Shown: positions 8,200-17,254 of the stretch, piece after piece
How positions within the stretch are numbered: the stretch's first letter is position 1
Layout: each line of letters opens with the position of its first letter
Source of the DNA: Actinopolymorpha singaporensis
GTDB lineage: Bacteria > Actinomycetota > Actinomycetes > Propionibacteriales > Actinopolymorphaceae
Reading direction: 5' to 3'
NCBI RefSeq assembly: GCF_900104745.1
Contig: NZ_LT629732.1
Location: 4,327,981-4,391,980, forward strand
DNA: 64,000 bases
Program-made: the position numbers and the translations under genes
Notes under the pieces: model-generated
What the model was told of the DNA's origin: nothing
Seen by the model: only the letters and a program-made list of their open reading frames with translations
Databases searched by the model: none

Positions 8200-9155
8200 G
8201 CCGGGATCTCCTGGGTGGCCGGGCTCGGGGCGGTGTGGGACGAGGACTCCGTGAGGTCCTCGGAGACGACCTCACGGAAGAGGTCGACCAGGCTCGGGGT
8301 GAGCGGCCGGAACTCGTGCACCGGGCCGGCCGCGCGGGCGGCGTCGAGCAGCTGCTGCGGGTCGACCGTGGCGGCGAGCTCGACCGTGGTGGCCAGGCTG
8401 TCGTCACGCCGGTCCTCGGCGACCACCTCGACTCCTGGAACGGCGGCTGTCCAGCCCGCGCCCGCACCGACCGCCACGAGGTAGCGGCGCGGGCGGTTCT
8501 GCTTCCGGAGCTCCTCGACCGTCCCGGTGGCGACGATCCGGCCGGCCCGGATGATGCCGACCGCGTGGCAGAGGCGTTCGACCAGATCGAGCTGGTGGCT
8601 GGAGAACAGCACGCCCACGCCGCGGCGTACCCGCTGGGCGAGGATCTCGGCCAGCGCGTCCACACCCACCGGGTCCAGGCCGGAGAACGGCTCGTCCAGC
8701 ACCAGGAACGCCGGGTCGTGCACGAGTGCCGCGGCCAGCTGCACCCGCTGCTGGTTACCGAGGGAGAGTGCCTCCACCCGGTCACCGCCTCGGTCGGCCA
8801 GACCGAACTCCGCCAGCAGCTCCTCGACAGCGTTGGCCGCCACGTCGCGTGCGGTGCCGCGCAGCCGGGCGAGATAGACAAGTTGTTCGCGGATGCGCAT
8901 CTTCGGGTAGAGGCCGCGCTCTTCGGGCATATACCCGAAGCTTCGCCGGGCGTCGGCGTCGGCGGGACGGCCGTTCCAGCGGACCTGTCCGGCGTCCTGT
9001 TCCAGGACGCCCATGAGGATGCGCATCGTCGTGGTCTTGCCCGCGCCGTTGGTTCCGACGAAGCCGAACATCTGCCCAGGCCCGACCGACAAGGAGAGAT
9101 CATCGACGGCGACGCGGTCGCCGTACCGCTTGGTGACACCTACGAGTTCCAGCAC
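8196..9155 (-). CDS. ABC transporter ATP-binding protein (NatA-like)
   Basis: 319-residue ATPase partner of the following permease. Walker A GTNGAGKTT at residues 34-42, a Q-loop region (GYMPEERGLYPKM), an atypical signature LSLGNQQRVQLA in place of LSGGQ, Walker B FLVLDEPFSGLDP and an SSHQ switch. The LSxGNxQR signature and the PEERGLYPKM segment are characteristic of the NatA/YhaQ exporter group. The C-terminal 100 residues form a non-conserved accessory domain. GTG start. Confidence 0.92.
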   Translation of the reverse strand: MLELVGVTKRYGDRVAVDDLSLSVGPGQMFGFVGTNGAGKTTTMRILMGVLEQDAGQVRWNGRPADADARRSFGYMPEERGLYPKMRIREQLVYLARLRGTARDVAANAVEELLAEFGLADRGGDRVEALSLGNQQRVQLAAALVHDPAFLVLDEPFSGLDPVGVDALAEILAQRVRRGVGVLFSSHQLDLVERLCHAVGIIRAGRIVATGTVEELRKQNRPRRYLVAVGAGAGWTAAVPGVEVVAEDRRDDSLATTVELAATVDPQQLLDAARAAGPVHEFRPLTPSLVDLFREVVSEDLTESSSHTAPSPATQEIPA

Positions 9156-9493
9156 AACGCAAGACTTTCAGGCGTTCGTGGTAAACCAGGTCATCCTCGG
9201 GGACGGTTTGTCATCGACCCGGGGTAGGATCCGGGCGCCGCGCATGTCGAACGGCGCGGGAGACCGCTCATTCGACGACCAGATCGACGACACCTATCCA
9301 GGTGCGTCCGGCCCGGAGCGGGGTAAGGCAGAATCTGCGCCCCGGATCGGGCACAAGTTCGGCCCGCCGTGCGTTAGGTGCTCGACAAGCAGTCCGGACC
9401 CGCTGCCCGAGCGCCGCAGACCGAGGGTCCCGTTACACACCGCACAACGACGTGCACACCGCAAGACCCGCTGAGCCAGGGGGAAGAGGGACG
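9156..9493. other. Divergent intergenic region between the NatAB exporter and DUF4193
   Basis: About 340 bp with no credible gene on either strand. It must hold promoters for both flanking genes. TAGGAT at 9225-9230 resembles an actinobacterial -10, but the nearest -35-like hexamer (TTGTCA, 9208-9213) is too close, so I do not call it. Mycobacteria carry a secreted-protein gene near here (cei, as I recall) that is absent. Confidence 0.5.
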
Positions 9494-9793
9494 ATGGCCA
9501 CCGATTACGACGCGCCACGCAAGACGGACGAGGAGCTTTCCGAGGACAGCATCGAGGAGCTCAAGGCGCGGCGCATGGACAAGAACTCCGGGAAGGTCGA
9601 CGTCGACGAGGCCGAGGTGGCCGAGACGTTCGAGCTCCCGGGCGCCGACCTTTCCAACGAGGAACTCTCCGTGCGGGTGCTGCCCCGCCAGGCGGACGAG
9701 TTCACCTGTTCGAGCTGCTTCCTGGTGCACCACCGCAGTCAGCTCGCGTTCGAGAAGAACGGCGGGCCGATCTGCCGGGACTGCGCCGCCTAG
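9494..9793 (+). CDS. DUF4193 family zinc-ribbon-like protein
   Basis: 99-residue acidic protein. The first 65 residues are highly charged (EELSEDSIEELKARRMDKN), and the C-terminal third carries two CxxC pairs, CSSC and CRDC, about 23 residues apart, likely one zinc site. This is the actinobacterial DUF4193 family (mycobacterial Rv2699c type), whose function is unknown. Start at ATG 9494 behind GGGGGAAGAGGG; an upstream in-frame extension to 9302 lacks support. It opens the conserved block leading to dut. Confidence 0.9.
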   Translation: MATDYDAPRKTDEELSEDSIEELKARRMDKNSGKVDVDEAEVAETFELPGADLSNEELSVRVLPRQADEFTCSSCFLVHHRSQLAFEKNGGPICRDCAA

Positions 9794-9892
9794 GTCCGCA
9801 GGACGGATCCACGCAGCACAGTCACACAGCAACGGCCGAGCGGAACAGCCAGGCAGCACAGCCGGACAGGCTGGACGGGGAACAAGAGACCT

Positions 9893-9945
9893 ACGCGTCC
9901 GGGGGTGAGTGACCGCCACGTGCGGCGGCTCACCACCGGACGCGT
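9893..9945. terminator. Imperfect hairpin between convergent DUF4193 and DUF4235 genes
   Basis: ACGCGTCCGG on the left pairs with CCGGACGCGT on the right, and the inner GGTGAG and CCGCC segments also pair with one mismatch and a 2-nt bulge, around a short loop at 9918-9923. It lies 100 bp after the DUF4193 stop and 34 bp beyond the end of the minus-strand DUF4235 gene, fitting a bidirectional terminator. Confidence 0.7.
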
Positions 9946-9978
9946 CGTCATGTCCGGGCGGCCTCGCCTGGTCCGGTG

Positions 9979-10251
9979 CTACTTCGACGGCGGCAGCTCA
10001 CCGGTCCAGCGCTGCCACAGCTTGGCGGCCTGCCGGGTCGCCAGCAGCCGGGCGATGGCGATGCCCATCCCGCTGGCCAGCGCCCAGGTGACCGCTTCCT
10101 TCCAGGTCAGGTCGGGATCCTCCGGGTCCGAGGGCGGCTCGTTGCCGGTGACGTAGCGCCAGCTGGTGTCGACCGCCTTCCGGGTCAACGCCACCGCGGC
10201 CAGCGTGCTGACACTCCGCACGAGGGTCCATCCGAGTTTCGACCTTTGCAC
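9979..10251 (-). CDS. DUF4235 domain protein
   Basis: 90-residue predicted membrane-associated protein beginning QRSKLGWTLVRSVSTLAAVALTRKA, a DUF4235 hallmark (small actinobacterial proteins with one N-terminal and one C-terminal hydrophobic helix). A second hydrophobic stretch is WALASGMGIAIARLLATR. Function unknown. I place the start at GTG 10251, which has AGGGAGG at 6-nt spacing; an ATG at 10284 is also in frame, but its first 11 codons would cover that binding site. Confidence 0.8.
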   Translation of the reverse strand: MQRSKLGWTLVRSVSTLAAVALTRKAVDTSWRYVTGNEPPSDPEDPDLTWKEAVTWALASGMGIAIARLLATRQAAKLWQRWTGELPPSK

Positions 10252-10380
10252 GTGGAACCTCCCTGTTTTGGTCGAGTCTGGCATGTCGTGACCGTGCTCG
10301 CGCGAGATCCGGGCGGGGCCGGCCCGGAGTGTTGGGTGACCGCCGGCGGCCCGGTCTCGGGCGAACCGGCCCCCCGCGGC

Positions 10381-10983
10381 TCAGTCCGTGAGGGACCGGG
10401 AGCCCCGAGCCCGCTCCATGGCGGCTGCCAGCTGCTCGGGATGACGGCTCGCGACGTACCAGTACGGCGTGGGGTCGGTCGGGTCGGTGATCTCCACCCG
10501 GACCCCCCGGGAAATGTAGGGACGCAGGAACATCCGGGCGGTCGCGTCGGCCGCCGGGCCCCGCAGCGCCCGGGCCTGCCCGGTCGTCAGGGCCAGCACC
10601 GAGCCGATCGTCTGCTGCGGTGCCCTGGCCTTGCCGACCGAGAGCCCGGCGCCGTCCACCAGGACCCGCGTACTGCCGAGGTAGCCCAGGCCCGCACCAC
10701 ACAGTGCCGCCGCCAGGGCGCCGATCACGTGGCCGGGGCCGCCCATGGCGTGCTCCGCGGCGAACCACAACGACGCGACCATCACCGCCGCGAACGCCCA
10801 CCAGGACACCGGCACCCACCAGCGTTCGGCGTAGAGCGTCCCCGACTCGTGCCCGGAGTTGGGGCCGGACCGGGGCTCGGAGTGGTGCTCGGAGTGTTCG
10901 AACTCGGGTCCCGGCGAGCCGGTCGGCGCGGCGTCCGCGGGCTCCGCGCGGCGATCAGGGGTGTGATCCGATGGCGCGTTCAC
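10381..10983 (-). CDS. DUF3093 domain membrane protein
   Basis: 200 residues. A polar N-terminal 47 residues precedes the DUF3093 core: [12 protein letters not shown] opening, two membrane helices (about 55-73 and 80-100), then a soluble beta-rich domain containing [12 protein letters not shown] and [14 protein letters not shown]-like elements. Function unknown; the family sits next to dut throughout actinobacteria. GTG start. It is divergent from dut with only 53 bp between the two starts, so their promoters must overlap. Confidence 0.9.
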   Translation of the reverse strand: MNAPSDHTPDRRAEPADAAPTGSPGPEFEHSEHHSEPRSGPNSGHESGTLYAERWWVPVSWWAFAAVMVASLWFAAEHAMGGPGHVIGALAAALCGAGLGYLGSTRVLVDGAGLSVGKARAPQQTIGSVLALTTGQARALRGPAADATARMFLRPYISRGVRVEITDPTDPTPYWYVASRHPEQLAAAMERARGSRSLTD

Positions 10984-11022
10984 GTCGGCAAGCCTCCCAC
11001 CGCGAGCACCCGGGATTGCGAG

Positions 11023-11028
11023 TAGGGT
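11023..11028 (+). promoter_or_regulatory. -10 element of a leaderless dut promoter
   Basis: TAGGGT lies 8 nt before the dut GTG, so transcription would start at or next to the start codon. No ribosome binding site precedes dut. Confidence 0.6.
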
Positions 11029-11036
11029 CGGGCACC

Positions 11037-11522
11037 GTGACCAGCGCGGACGACGTACCGGTGTTGATCCGGCGTCTCGACCAGGACGTGACGATTCCGG
11101 CGTACGCCCACCCCGGCGACGCCGGTGCCGACCTCGTGACCACGGTCGACGTCACTCTTGCGCCGGGGGAGCGCGCGGTGGTTCCCACCGGCGTGGCGAT
11201 CGCGCTGCCTGCCGGGTACGCCGCCTTCGTGCACCCCCGTTCCGGCCTCGCTGCCCGCCTCGGCGTATCGATCGTCAACGCCCCGGGCACCGTCGACGCC
11301 GGCTACCGCGGCGAGATCCAGGTCGTCCTGGTCAACCTCGACCCGCACACCACGGTCGAGTTCCGGCGCGGTGACCGAATCGCGCAGCTGGTGATCCAGA
11401 AAGTCGAACGTGCCCGGTTCGTCGAGGTCGACTCCCTGCCGGGGTCGCTGCGCGGCGCCGACGGCCACGGCTCGACCGGGGGCTTTACCGACGCGGGCCA
11501 ACCCCGCGGTGGAGGGATCTGA
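11037..11522 (+). CDS. dut: Deoxyuridine 5'-triphosphate nucleotidohydrolase (dUTPase)
   Basis: 161-residue trimeric dUTPase, which hydrolyses dUTP to dUMP and pyrophosphate, keeping uracil out of DNA and feeding dTMP synthesis. All five motifs are present: HPGDAGADL (25-33), PRSGLA (67-72), [11 protein letters not shown] (84-94), [11 protein letters not shown] (110-120) and [11 protein letters not shown] (139-149). The histidine in motif 5 replaces the more usual phenylalanine that stacks on uracil, as in mycobacterial Dut. GTG 11037 is used because the protein starts the family fold within a few residues and a -10 hexamer sits just upstream. The DUF3710 gene follows after 1 nt. Confidence 0.97.
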   Translation: MTSADDVPVLIRRLDQDVTIPAYAHPGDAGADLVTTVDVTLAPGERAVVPTGVAIALPAGYAAFVHPRSGLAARLGVSIVNAPGTVDAGYRGEIQVVLVNLDPHTTVEFRRGDRIAQLVIQKVERARFVEVDSLPGSLRGADGHGSTGGFTDAGQPRGGGI

Positions 11523-11523
11523 C

Positions 11524-12291
11524 GTGATTTTCCGAAGGGCCAACTCCTCACCCGCCGACCTCGACGCGCGCGACCGTCGCCGCCGGGGCCGCCGTCCGGC
11601 CGACGACGACGTGCCCACGTACGCCGTCGACGAGCAGTCCGGCACCGAGGCCGCCGACACCGGCGCGGGAACGCGGGCCGCCACGGGCGCCACGCCGCGT
11701 GCCCAGGGGCCCTACGACGCCAGCGAGGTGGAGTCGCTCCACGAGCCGCTGGAGGTGGGCCGGATCGACCTCGGCGGGCTGCAGGTGCACCCGGTCGAGG
11801 GGATGGAGCTGCGGCTGCAGGTGGACGAGGAGTCCCAATCCGTGGTCGCCGCGCTGTTCGTCCAGGAGGACTCCGCGCTGGAGCTGCGGCCGTTCGCGGC
11901 ACCGCGCACCGAGGGCCTGTGGGACGAGATCCGCCGCGAGATCGCCGCCGAGACCACCCGGCGCGGAGGCATGGTGACCGAGGGCACCGGGCCGTTCGGG
12001 CCGGAGGTGAAGGTTGTCGTCCCGGCCATGATGCCCGACGGCCAGCAGGCCACCCAGGCGTCCCGCATCGTCGGTGTGGACGGCCCTCGGTGGTTCCTGC
12101 GCGGCACGCTGATCGGCCGCGCGGCGGTCGAACCCGACGCCGCCGAACCCCTGCTCGCGGCGATGGCGCAGGTGGTCGTGGTCCGCGGCAAGGGACCGAT
12201 GGCGCCGCGCGACATGATCCCGCTGCGCCTGCCCGACGAGGCCCAGCGGGTCGGCCCGGAGGACGCCGATGACGTCGACGGCCTCGGCTGA
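11524..12291 (+). CDS. DUF3710 domain protein
   Basis: 255-residue soluble protein, begins VIFRRANSS with an Arg-rich and Ala/Thr-rich first 70 residues, then the DUF3710 core starting GPYDASEVE and including RIDLGGLQVHPVEGMELRLQ-like sequence and DGPRWFLRGTLIGRAA. The family is restricted to actinobacteria and has no assigned function; it follows dut in many genomes. GTG start with GGAGGG about 8 nt upstream, 1 nt after the dut stop, so the two are probably one transcript. Confidence 0.9.
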   Translation: MIFRRANSSPADLDARDRRRRGRRPADDDVPTYAVDEQSGTEAADTGAGTRAATGATPRAQGPYDASEVESLHEPLEVGRIDLGGLQVHPVEGMELRLQVDEESQSVVAALFVQEDSALELRPFAAPRTEGLWDEIRREIAAETTRRGGMVTEGTGPFGPEVKVVVPAMMPDGQQATQASRIVGVDGPRWFLRGTLIGRAAVEPDAAEPLLAAMAQVVVVRGKGPMAPRDMIPLRLPDEAQRVGPEDADDVDGLG

Positions 12292-12342
12292 CCGGCACCG
12301 CCCGCGCCGTGCGGCGGTCTCGTCGTGTCCTGAGCCCCCGAG

Positions 12343-12348
12343 TACGCT
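12343..12348 (+). promoter_or_regulatory. -10 element of a leaderless promoter for the OB-fold gene
   Basis: TACGCT lies 7 nt before the ATG of the OB-fold protein, which has no ribosome binding site. Confidence 0.55.
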
Positions 12349-12355
12349 GCGTCGC

Positions 12356-12751
12356 ATGAGCGGCGACACAACCAGGTCGACACGCACCGGTATGTGGCGT
12401 CGTGCCCTTTCCAGACTGACCAGCAGCCAGGACGACCTCGAGGCGGCCGAGCTGCAGGACGACGTGCTGGAGGCGGGCTACGACCCGATCCACGGCTGCG
12501 CAGACCGTGAGCAGGTCAAGCTGCGCGGCACCATCAAGACGGTGACGTTGCGCCCCCGGGCGGGCACGCCCGCACTGGAGGCGGAGCTGTACGACGGGTC
12601 CGGAAAGGTGGCCCTGGTGTGGCTCGGCCGGCGGCGGATCGCCGGGATCGAACCCGGCCGGAACATCATCGTCCGGGGCCGGATCGCGGTCCACGACGAC
12701 CGAAGGATCATGTACAACCCCCGCTACGAACTCAGGCCACTGGGAGAGTGA
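12356..12751 (+). CDS. OB-fold nucleic-acid-binding domain protein
   Basis: 131 residues. After a basic 25-residue N-terminus, residues about 45-131 form an OB-fold of the tRNA_anti type: VKLRGTIKTVTLRPR, ELYDGSGKVALVWLGRRRIAGI, and the closing GRNIIVRGRIAVHDDRRIMYNPRYEL. The nearest family is the C-terminal-RecG/OB group found beside DUF3159 in actinobacteria (Rv2694c type). Nucleic-acid binding is inferred from the fold; partner unknown. Its TGA overlaps or abuts the DUF3159 start. Confidence 0.88.
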   Translation: MSGDTTRSTRTGMWRRALSRLTSSQDDLEAAELQDDVLEAGYDPIHGCADREQVKLRGTIKTVTLRPRAGTPALEAELYDGSGKVALVWLGRRRIAGIEPGRNIIVRGRIAVHDDRRIMYNPRYELRPLGE

Positions 12752-12753
12752 AC

Positions 12754-13635
12754 GTGACCGACGGACCGTCGCCCCGCCCAGACGACGACTCGCCCGGTTG
12801 GGTGCCGGGCCGGCCCGCCGACCACATCGAGGCTCCCGAGCGCACCGAGGCTCCCGCCCGGCAGGACGCCGCGGCCGAACCGTCCCCGGCGCGTGCCGGC
12901 ACGCCGGCGGCGGATGAGTCCGAGGAGTCAGAGGGGTCCGAGGAGTCAGAGGGGTCCGAGGAGGCAGAGGGGTCCGAGGAAGAGGACGCCTTCTCCCTCC
13001 TGCGCGTCTTCGGCGGTTGGAGTGGGCTCCTGGACGCAGGACTTCCCGGTCTGGCGTTCGTCGCCGCCTTCACTCTGTCCGGCCAGCAGTTGCGGCCGGC
13101 GCTCATGGTGGCGATCGGGGTGGGCGTGGTGTTCGCCGCGATCCGGCTGGTACGCCGCGACCCGCTGCAGAACGTCGTCGGCGGCTTCTTCGGCGTCGCC
13201 ATCGCCGCGCTGATCGCCAACGCCACCGGCAAGGCCGCCGACTTCTACCTGCCCGGCCTGTTCATCAACGCCGCCTACGCGATCGGCTACCTCGTCGCCA
13301 ACCTCGCCCGTTGGCCGCTGATCGGTGTCGTGGTGGGGCTGGCCGCGGGTTGGGGCACGGCGTGGCGGGACGACCCGGTGCTGCTGCGGGCGTTCACCCG
13401 GGCGGGCTGGCTGTGGGCGGGGTTCTTCCTGCTCAAGCTCGCCGTCCAGCTGCCGTTGTACCTCGCCGACCAGGTGGTCGCGCTCGGCGTGGCCCGGGTC
13501 GTGATGGGCTGGCCGCTGTGGCTGGTCCTGCTCTGGCTGACGTACGTCGTGGTGAAAGGCTCGGTGCCGCAGGAACACTTCCGTGCGGTCAGGCAGGCCG
13601 CCGAGCGGATCGCCGCCCGGCAGCACCCCAAGTGA
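12754..13635 (+). CDS. DUF3159 domain integral membrane protein
   Basis: 293 residues. The first 85 residues are polar and contain an acidic Ser/Glu repeat (SEESEGSEESEGSEEAEGSE) encoded by short DNA repeats at 12917-12980. About six membrane helices follow, with the conserved GGWSGLLDAGLPGLAFVAAF opening of DUF3159 and LPGLFINAAYAIGYL. Function unknown. GTG 12754 is chosen because GGGAG ends 7 nt upstream; GTG 12748 is an alternative with poor spacing. It converges on the trkA-like gene with 12 bp between stops. Confidence 0.88.
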   Translation: MTDGPSPRPDDDSPGWVPGRPADHIEAPERTEAPARQDAAAEPSPARAGTPAADESEESEGSEESEGSEEAEGSEEEDAFSLLRVFGGWSGLLDAGLPGLAFVAAFTLSGQQLRPALMVAIGVGVVFAAIRLVRRDPLQNVVGGFFGVAIAALIANATGKAADFYLPGLFINAAYAIGYLVANLARWPLIGVVVGLAAGWGTAWRDDPVLLRAFTRAGWLWAGFFLLKLAVQLPLYLADQVVALGVARVVMGWPLWLVLLWLTYVVVKGSVPQEHFRAVRQAAERIAARQHPK

Positions 13636-13647
13636 TCCCTGGCCCCG

Positions 13648-14331
13648 TCAGCTCTGGCGGGCCTTCTTCGCCTGGTGCGGGCACAACAGCTCCTGGAGCT
13701 CCTTCTCCCGCTCGGTGACGGCGACGAACAGGAGTTCGTCGTGCGCCTCCAGCGGAGTGTCGCCGGTGGGCACCAGCACCCGGCCCTCCCGCACGATCGC
13801 CACCAGCACTGTGTCGGGCGGCCAGGAGACGTCCTGGACGCGGTTTCCGATGCAGGTGGAGTCGGACGGCAGGGTGAGCTCGACCAGGTTGGCCTCGCCC
13901 TGGCGGAAGGTGAACAGCCGTACCAGGTCGCCGACGGAGACGGCCTCCTCGACCAGCGCGGCCATGATCCGGGGAGTGGAGACCGCCACGTCGACACCCC
14001 AGGACTCGTTGAACATCCACTCGTTCTTGGGGTGGTTGACCCGGGCGACCACCCGCGGGACGCCGAACTCGGTCTTGGCCAGCAGCGACACGACGAGGTT
14101 GGCCTTGTCGTCGCCGGTGGCGGCGATGGCCACCTGACAGCGGTGCAGCGCGGCCTCGTCGAGGGTGGACAGCTCGCAGGCGTCGGCCAGCAGCCACTCC
14201 GCGTTGGGCACCGCCTCGGCCTTGGTGGCCCGCGGGTCCCGGTCGATCAGCAGGACCTCGTGGTTGTTCTCCAGGAGCTCGGCGGCGATGGAGCGGCCGA
14301 CGTTGCCGGCCCCGGCGATCACGACACGCAT
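13648..14331 (-). CDS. TrkA family potassium uptake regulatory protein (CeoC-like)
   Basis: 227-residue cytoplasmic regulator of K+ transport. N-terminal RCK/TrkA-N Rossmann domain with GAGNVGRS at residues 7-14 and acidic ID at the end of strand 2 (LLIDRD) for NAD(H) binding. The C-terminal TrkA-C domain spans about residues 140-220. It starts 1 nt inside the stop of the second trkA-like gene (TGATG). The two single-copy proteins probably act together with a TrkH-type pore, which is not in the window. Confidence 0.92.
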   Translation of the reverse strand: MRVVIAGAGNVGRSIAAELLENNHEVLLIDRDPRATKAEAVPNAEWLLADACELSTLDEAALHRCQVAIAATGDDKANLVVSLLAKTEFGVPRVVARVNHPKNEWMFNESWGVDVAVSTPRIMAALVEEAVSVGDLVRLFTFRQGEANLVELTLPSDSTCIGNRVQDVSWPPDTVLVAIVREGRVLVPTGDTPLEAHDELLFVAVTEREKELQELLCPHQAKKARQS

Positions 14332-14993
14332 CAGACGTCCTCCGGTCCGGTGGCGAACGCGGCCTCGACCTTCTCGATGCCGTCCTCCCGCATGATGACG
14401 TGCACGAGGTCACCGTCCTGGATGACCGTGTCCCGGTGGGGGAGGATCCCTTCGCCGAGGCGGGTCAGGAACGCCACCCGGGCGCCGGACGCCTGCTCCA
14501 GGTCGGTCACCCGGTGGCCCACCCAGGCGGGCCCGATGTGCACCTCGGCCAGCCGGACCGTGCCGGTCGGGTCGCGCCACTCCGGCTCCGAGCCCTCCGG
14601 CAGCAGCCGTCGGATGATCTGGTGCGTCGTCCAGGGGATCGTGGCCACGGTGGGGATGCCGAGCCGCTGGTAGACCTCGGCCCGGCCGGGGTCGTAGATG
14701 CGGGCCACCACGTTGTCGACGCGGAAGATCTCCCGTGCGATCCGCGCGGCGAGGACGTTGGAGTTGTCACCGCTGGAAACCGCCGCGAACGCACCGGCCT
14801 GCTCGATTCCGGCCTCGATCAGGATGTCCCGGTCGAAGCCGATGCCGGTGACGGTGCGCCCGGCGAAGTGCGGGCCCAGCCGACGGAAGGCCTCGGCCGC
14901 CCGGTCCACGATCGCGACGCTGTGGCCGCGGTCCTCCAGGCTGTGCGCGAGTGTGGAACCGACCCGGCCGCAGCCCATGATCACGATGTGCAC
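14331..14993 (-). CDS. TrkA family potassium uptake regulatory protein (CeoB-like)
   Basis: 220 residues, paralogue of the neighbouring gene. The Rossmann motif GCGRVGSTLA lies at residues 7-16, with VAIVD at the nucleotide-ribose binding end, then a TrkA-C domain (about 140-215) ending in GDLVHVIMRED. The tandem arrangement of two TrkA proteins matches the mycobacterial ceoBC pair. GTG start; divergent from the APC permease with 131 bp between starts. Confidence 0.92.
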   Translation of the reverse strand: MHIVIMGCGRVGSTLAHSLEDRGHSVAIVDRAAEAFRRLGPHFAGRTVTGIGFDRDILIEAGIEQAGAFAAVSSGDNSNVLAARIAREIFRVDNVVARIYDPGRAEVYQRLGIPTVATIPWTTHQIIRRLLPEGSEPEWRDPTGTVRLAEVHIGPAWVGHRVTDLEQASGARVAFLTRLGEGILPHRDTVIQDGDLVHVIMREDGIEKVEAAFATGPEDV

Positions 14994-15111
14994 AGTGTCC
15001 TTCTTCGCACGATCTCTCGTCAGGGCAAAACCGAACGCTACACCGGGGCGAGCGTGCCCGCCCGACCGGCGGGTGATCCAGGCGCAACGCGACCGGATCA
15101 GCCCGTACCTC

Positions 15112-15117
15112 TAGCAT
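15112..15117 (+). promoter_or_regulatory. -10 element of a leaderless APC permease promoter
   Basis: TAGCAT ends 7 nt before the GTG of the APC permease, which lacks a ribosome binding site. Confidence 0.55.
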
Positions 15118-15124
15118 CCCTCCC

Positions 15125-17170
15125 GTGGGATTAGGTGATCTGGGCAAACGTCTGCTCGTCGGCCGGAAGCTCCGCAGCACCCAGCTGGGCGAGACACTGC
15201 TGCCGAAGCGGGTGGCCCTTCCGGTCTTCGCCAGTGACGCGTTGTCGTCCGTGGGCTACGCACCGGACGAGATCTTCATCACCCTCTCCGCGGCCGGCCT
15301 GGCCGCGTACGCCTTCTCGTGGAAGATCGGGATCGCGGTCGCCCTGGTCATGCTCGTGGTGGTGGCCTCCTATCGCCAGACGGTGCAGGCCTACCAGTCC
15401 GGCGGCGGCGACTACGAGGTCGCGAGCGTCAACCTCGGCCAGTCGGCCGGGCTCACCGTGGCAAGCGCGCTGCTGGTCGACTACGTGCTCACCGTGGCCG
15501 TGTCGATTTCCTCGGCCGCGCAGTACGCCGCGACCGCGATCGGGTCGCTGCAGGGCCACCAGACCATCGTGGCGGTGATCGCCACGTTGTTCCTGATGAC
15601 GATGAACCTGCGCGGCATCCGCGAGTCCGGCACGGCCTTCGCCATCCCGACATACCTCTTCATGTTCGCCATCCTCGGGATGGCGGCCTGGGGCTTCGTC
15701 CGGCTGGCACTCGGCAATCTGCCGGAGGCGGAGAGTGCCAGTCTGCACGTCGCACCCGAACCCGGGTATGCCCATGGGCTGATGGGGCTCGCCGGGGTGT
15801 TCCTGATCCTGCGGGCGTTCGCCTCCGGAAGCGCGGCGCTCACCGGCGTGGAGGCGATCAGCAACGGCGTACCCGCGTTCCGCAAGCCGAAGGGCCGCAA
15901 CGCCGCCACCACGTTGCTGATGCTGGCCGTGGTCGCGATCACGATGGGTGTCGGCGTCAACGTGCTGGCCAACCTCATGCACGTGCGGATGGCCGAGCGG
16001 CCTGCCACGCAACTGCTGCACGCGGACGGCACGCCGGTGGGGCCGCACTACCACCAGCCGCCGGTGATCAGTCAGCTGGCCGCCGGGATCTTCGACCACT
16101 TTCCGATCGGCTTCTACGTGGTCGCCGCAGTCACCGGCGTGATTCTGGTGCTGGCCGCCAACACCGCGTTCAACGGCTTTCCGGTTCTCGGCTCGATCCT
16201 CGGGCGGGACGGCTTCCTGCCCCGGCAGCTGCACACCCGCGGTGACCGGCTGGCGTACTCCAACGGCATCATCCTGCTGGCCGGCTTCGCGATCGTGCTG
16301 ATCCTCGCGTTCCGTGCGGACGTCACCCGGCTGATCCAGCTCTACATCGTCGGCGTGTTCGTGTCGTTCACGGTCAGCCAGACCGGCATGCTGCGGCACT
16401 GGGGCAGGCTGCTGCGCACAGAACAGGACCCCACCGCCCGCGCCCGGATGCAACGCAGCCGGATGGTCAACGCGGTCGGCCTGGTGACCACCGGCCTGGT
16501 GCTGATCATCGTGCTGATCACGAAGTTCAGCCACGGGGCGTGGATCGCGCTGGCGGCGATGGCCGTGCTGTTCATGCTGATGAAGGGCATCCGCAAGCAC
16601 TACGACCGGGTGGCCGCCGAGATCGCGATCGACACCGACGAGGATATGACGCTGCCGTCGAAGGTGCACGCGGTCGTGCTGGTGTCCAAGTTGCACCGGC
16701 CCAGCCTGCGGGCGATCGCGTTCGCCCGCGCGTCGCGCCCGGACGTACTGGAGGCGGTGACCGTCGACGTCGACCCGGAGGAGACCGCCCGGCTGGTGGA
16801 CGAGTGGGACCACCGCGGGATCCCGGTGCCGCTGAAGGTGCTGGCCTCGCCGTACCGCGAGATCACCCGGCCGATCGTGGAGTACGCCCGAAGCATCCGC
16901 CGGGCCAGCCCGCGCGACATCGTGATGGTCTACATCCCGGAGTACGTCGTGGGCCGCTGGTGGGAGCAGTTGCTGCACAACCAGAGCGCCCTGCGGCTCA
17001 AGGGCCGGCTGCTGTTCACCCCGGGGGTGCTGGTGACCAGCGTGCCGTACCAGCTGCGGTCGTCGCGGATCGCCGCCCGGCGCGAGGACAGCCCGTGGCG
17101 GGCGCCGGGGCAGGTACGCCGGGGCGGGCCGGGACGCGCGGCGCGCGAGCGGACCGGCATCCGCCGCTGA
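15125..17170 (+). CDS. APC superfamily amino-acid/polyamine-type permease with cytoplasmic C-terminal domain
   Basis: 681 residues. Residues about 30-490 hold some 12 membrane helices with APC features: FASDALSSVGYAPDEIF near the N-terminus and SGSAALTGVEAISNGVPAF in the middle. The last 190 residues are soluble, start with LPSKVHAVVLVSKLHRPSL and resemble a small alpha/beta stress-protein-like domain, as in the Rv2690c family. The substrate is unknown; placement beside two TrkA proteins raises K+ or cation-linked transport (KUP-like) as an inference. GTG start. Confidence 0.9.
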   Translation: MGLGDLGKRLLVGRKLRSTQLGETLLPKRVALPVFASDALSSVGYAPDEIFITLSAAGLAAYAFSWKIGIAVALVMLVVVASYRQTVQAYQSGGGDYEVASVNLGQSAGLTVASALLVDYVLTVAVSISSAAQYAATAIGSLQGHQTIVAVIATLFLMTMNLRGIRESGTAFAIPTYLFMFAILGMAAWGFVRLALGNLPEAESASLHVAPEPGYAHGLMGLAGVFLILRAFASGSAALTGVEAISNGVPAFRKPKGRNAATTLLMLAVVAITMGVGVNVLANLMHVRMAERPATQLLHADGTPVGPHYHQPPVISQLAAGIFDHFPIGFYVVAAVTGVILVLAANTAFNGFPVLGSILGRDGFLPRQLHTRGDRLAYSNGIILLAGFAIVLILAFRADVTRLIQLYIVGVFVSFTVSQTGMLRHWGRLLRTEQDPTARARMQRSRMVNAVGLVTTGLVLIIVLITKFSHGAWIALAAMAVLFMLMKGIRKHYDRVAAEIAIDTDEDMTLPSKVHAVVLVSKLHRPSLRAIAFARASRPDVLEAVTVDVDPEETARLVDEWDHRGIPVPLKVLASPYREITRPIVEYARSIRRASPRDIVMVYIPEYVVGRWWEQLLHNQSALRLKGRLLFTPGVLVTSVPYQLRSSRIAARREDSPWRAPGQVRRGGPGRAARERTGIRR

Positions 17171-17254
17171 CGGCACCGACTGCACTGACAAGCGGCGACG
17201 GGCGCTGACCGCGCCGACCGGGTGGGGAGCCGGCGCGTCGGGAAGGATGCCGGC

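Noticed and set aside
9205-9230. TTGTCA...TAGGAT promoter before DUF4193
   Set aside because: The spacer is only 11 bp, too short for a normal -35/-10 pair.
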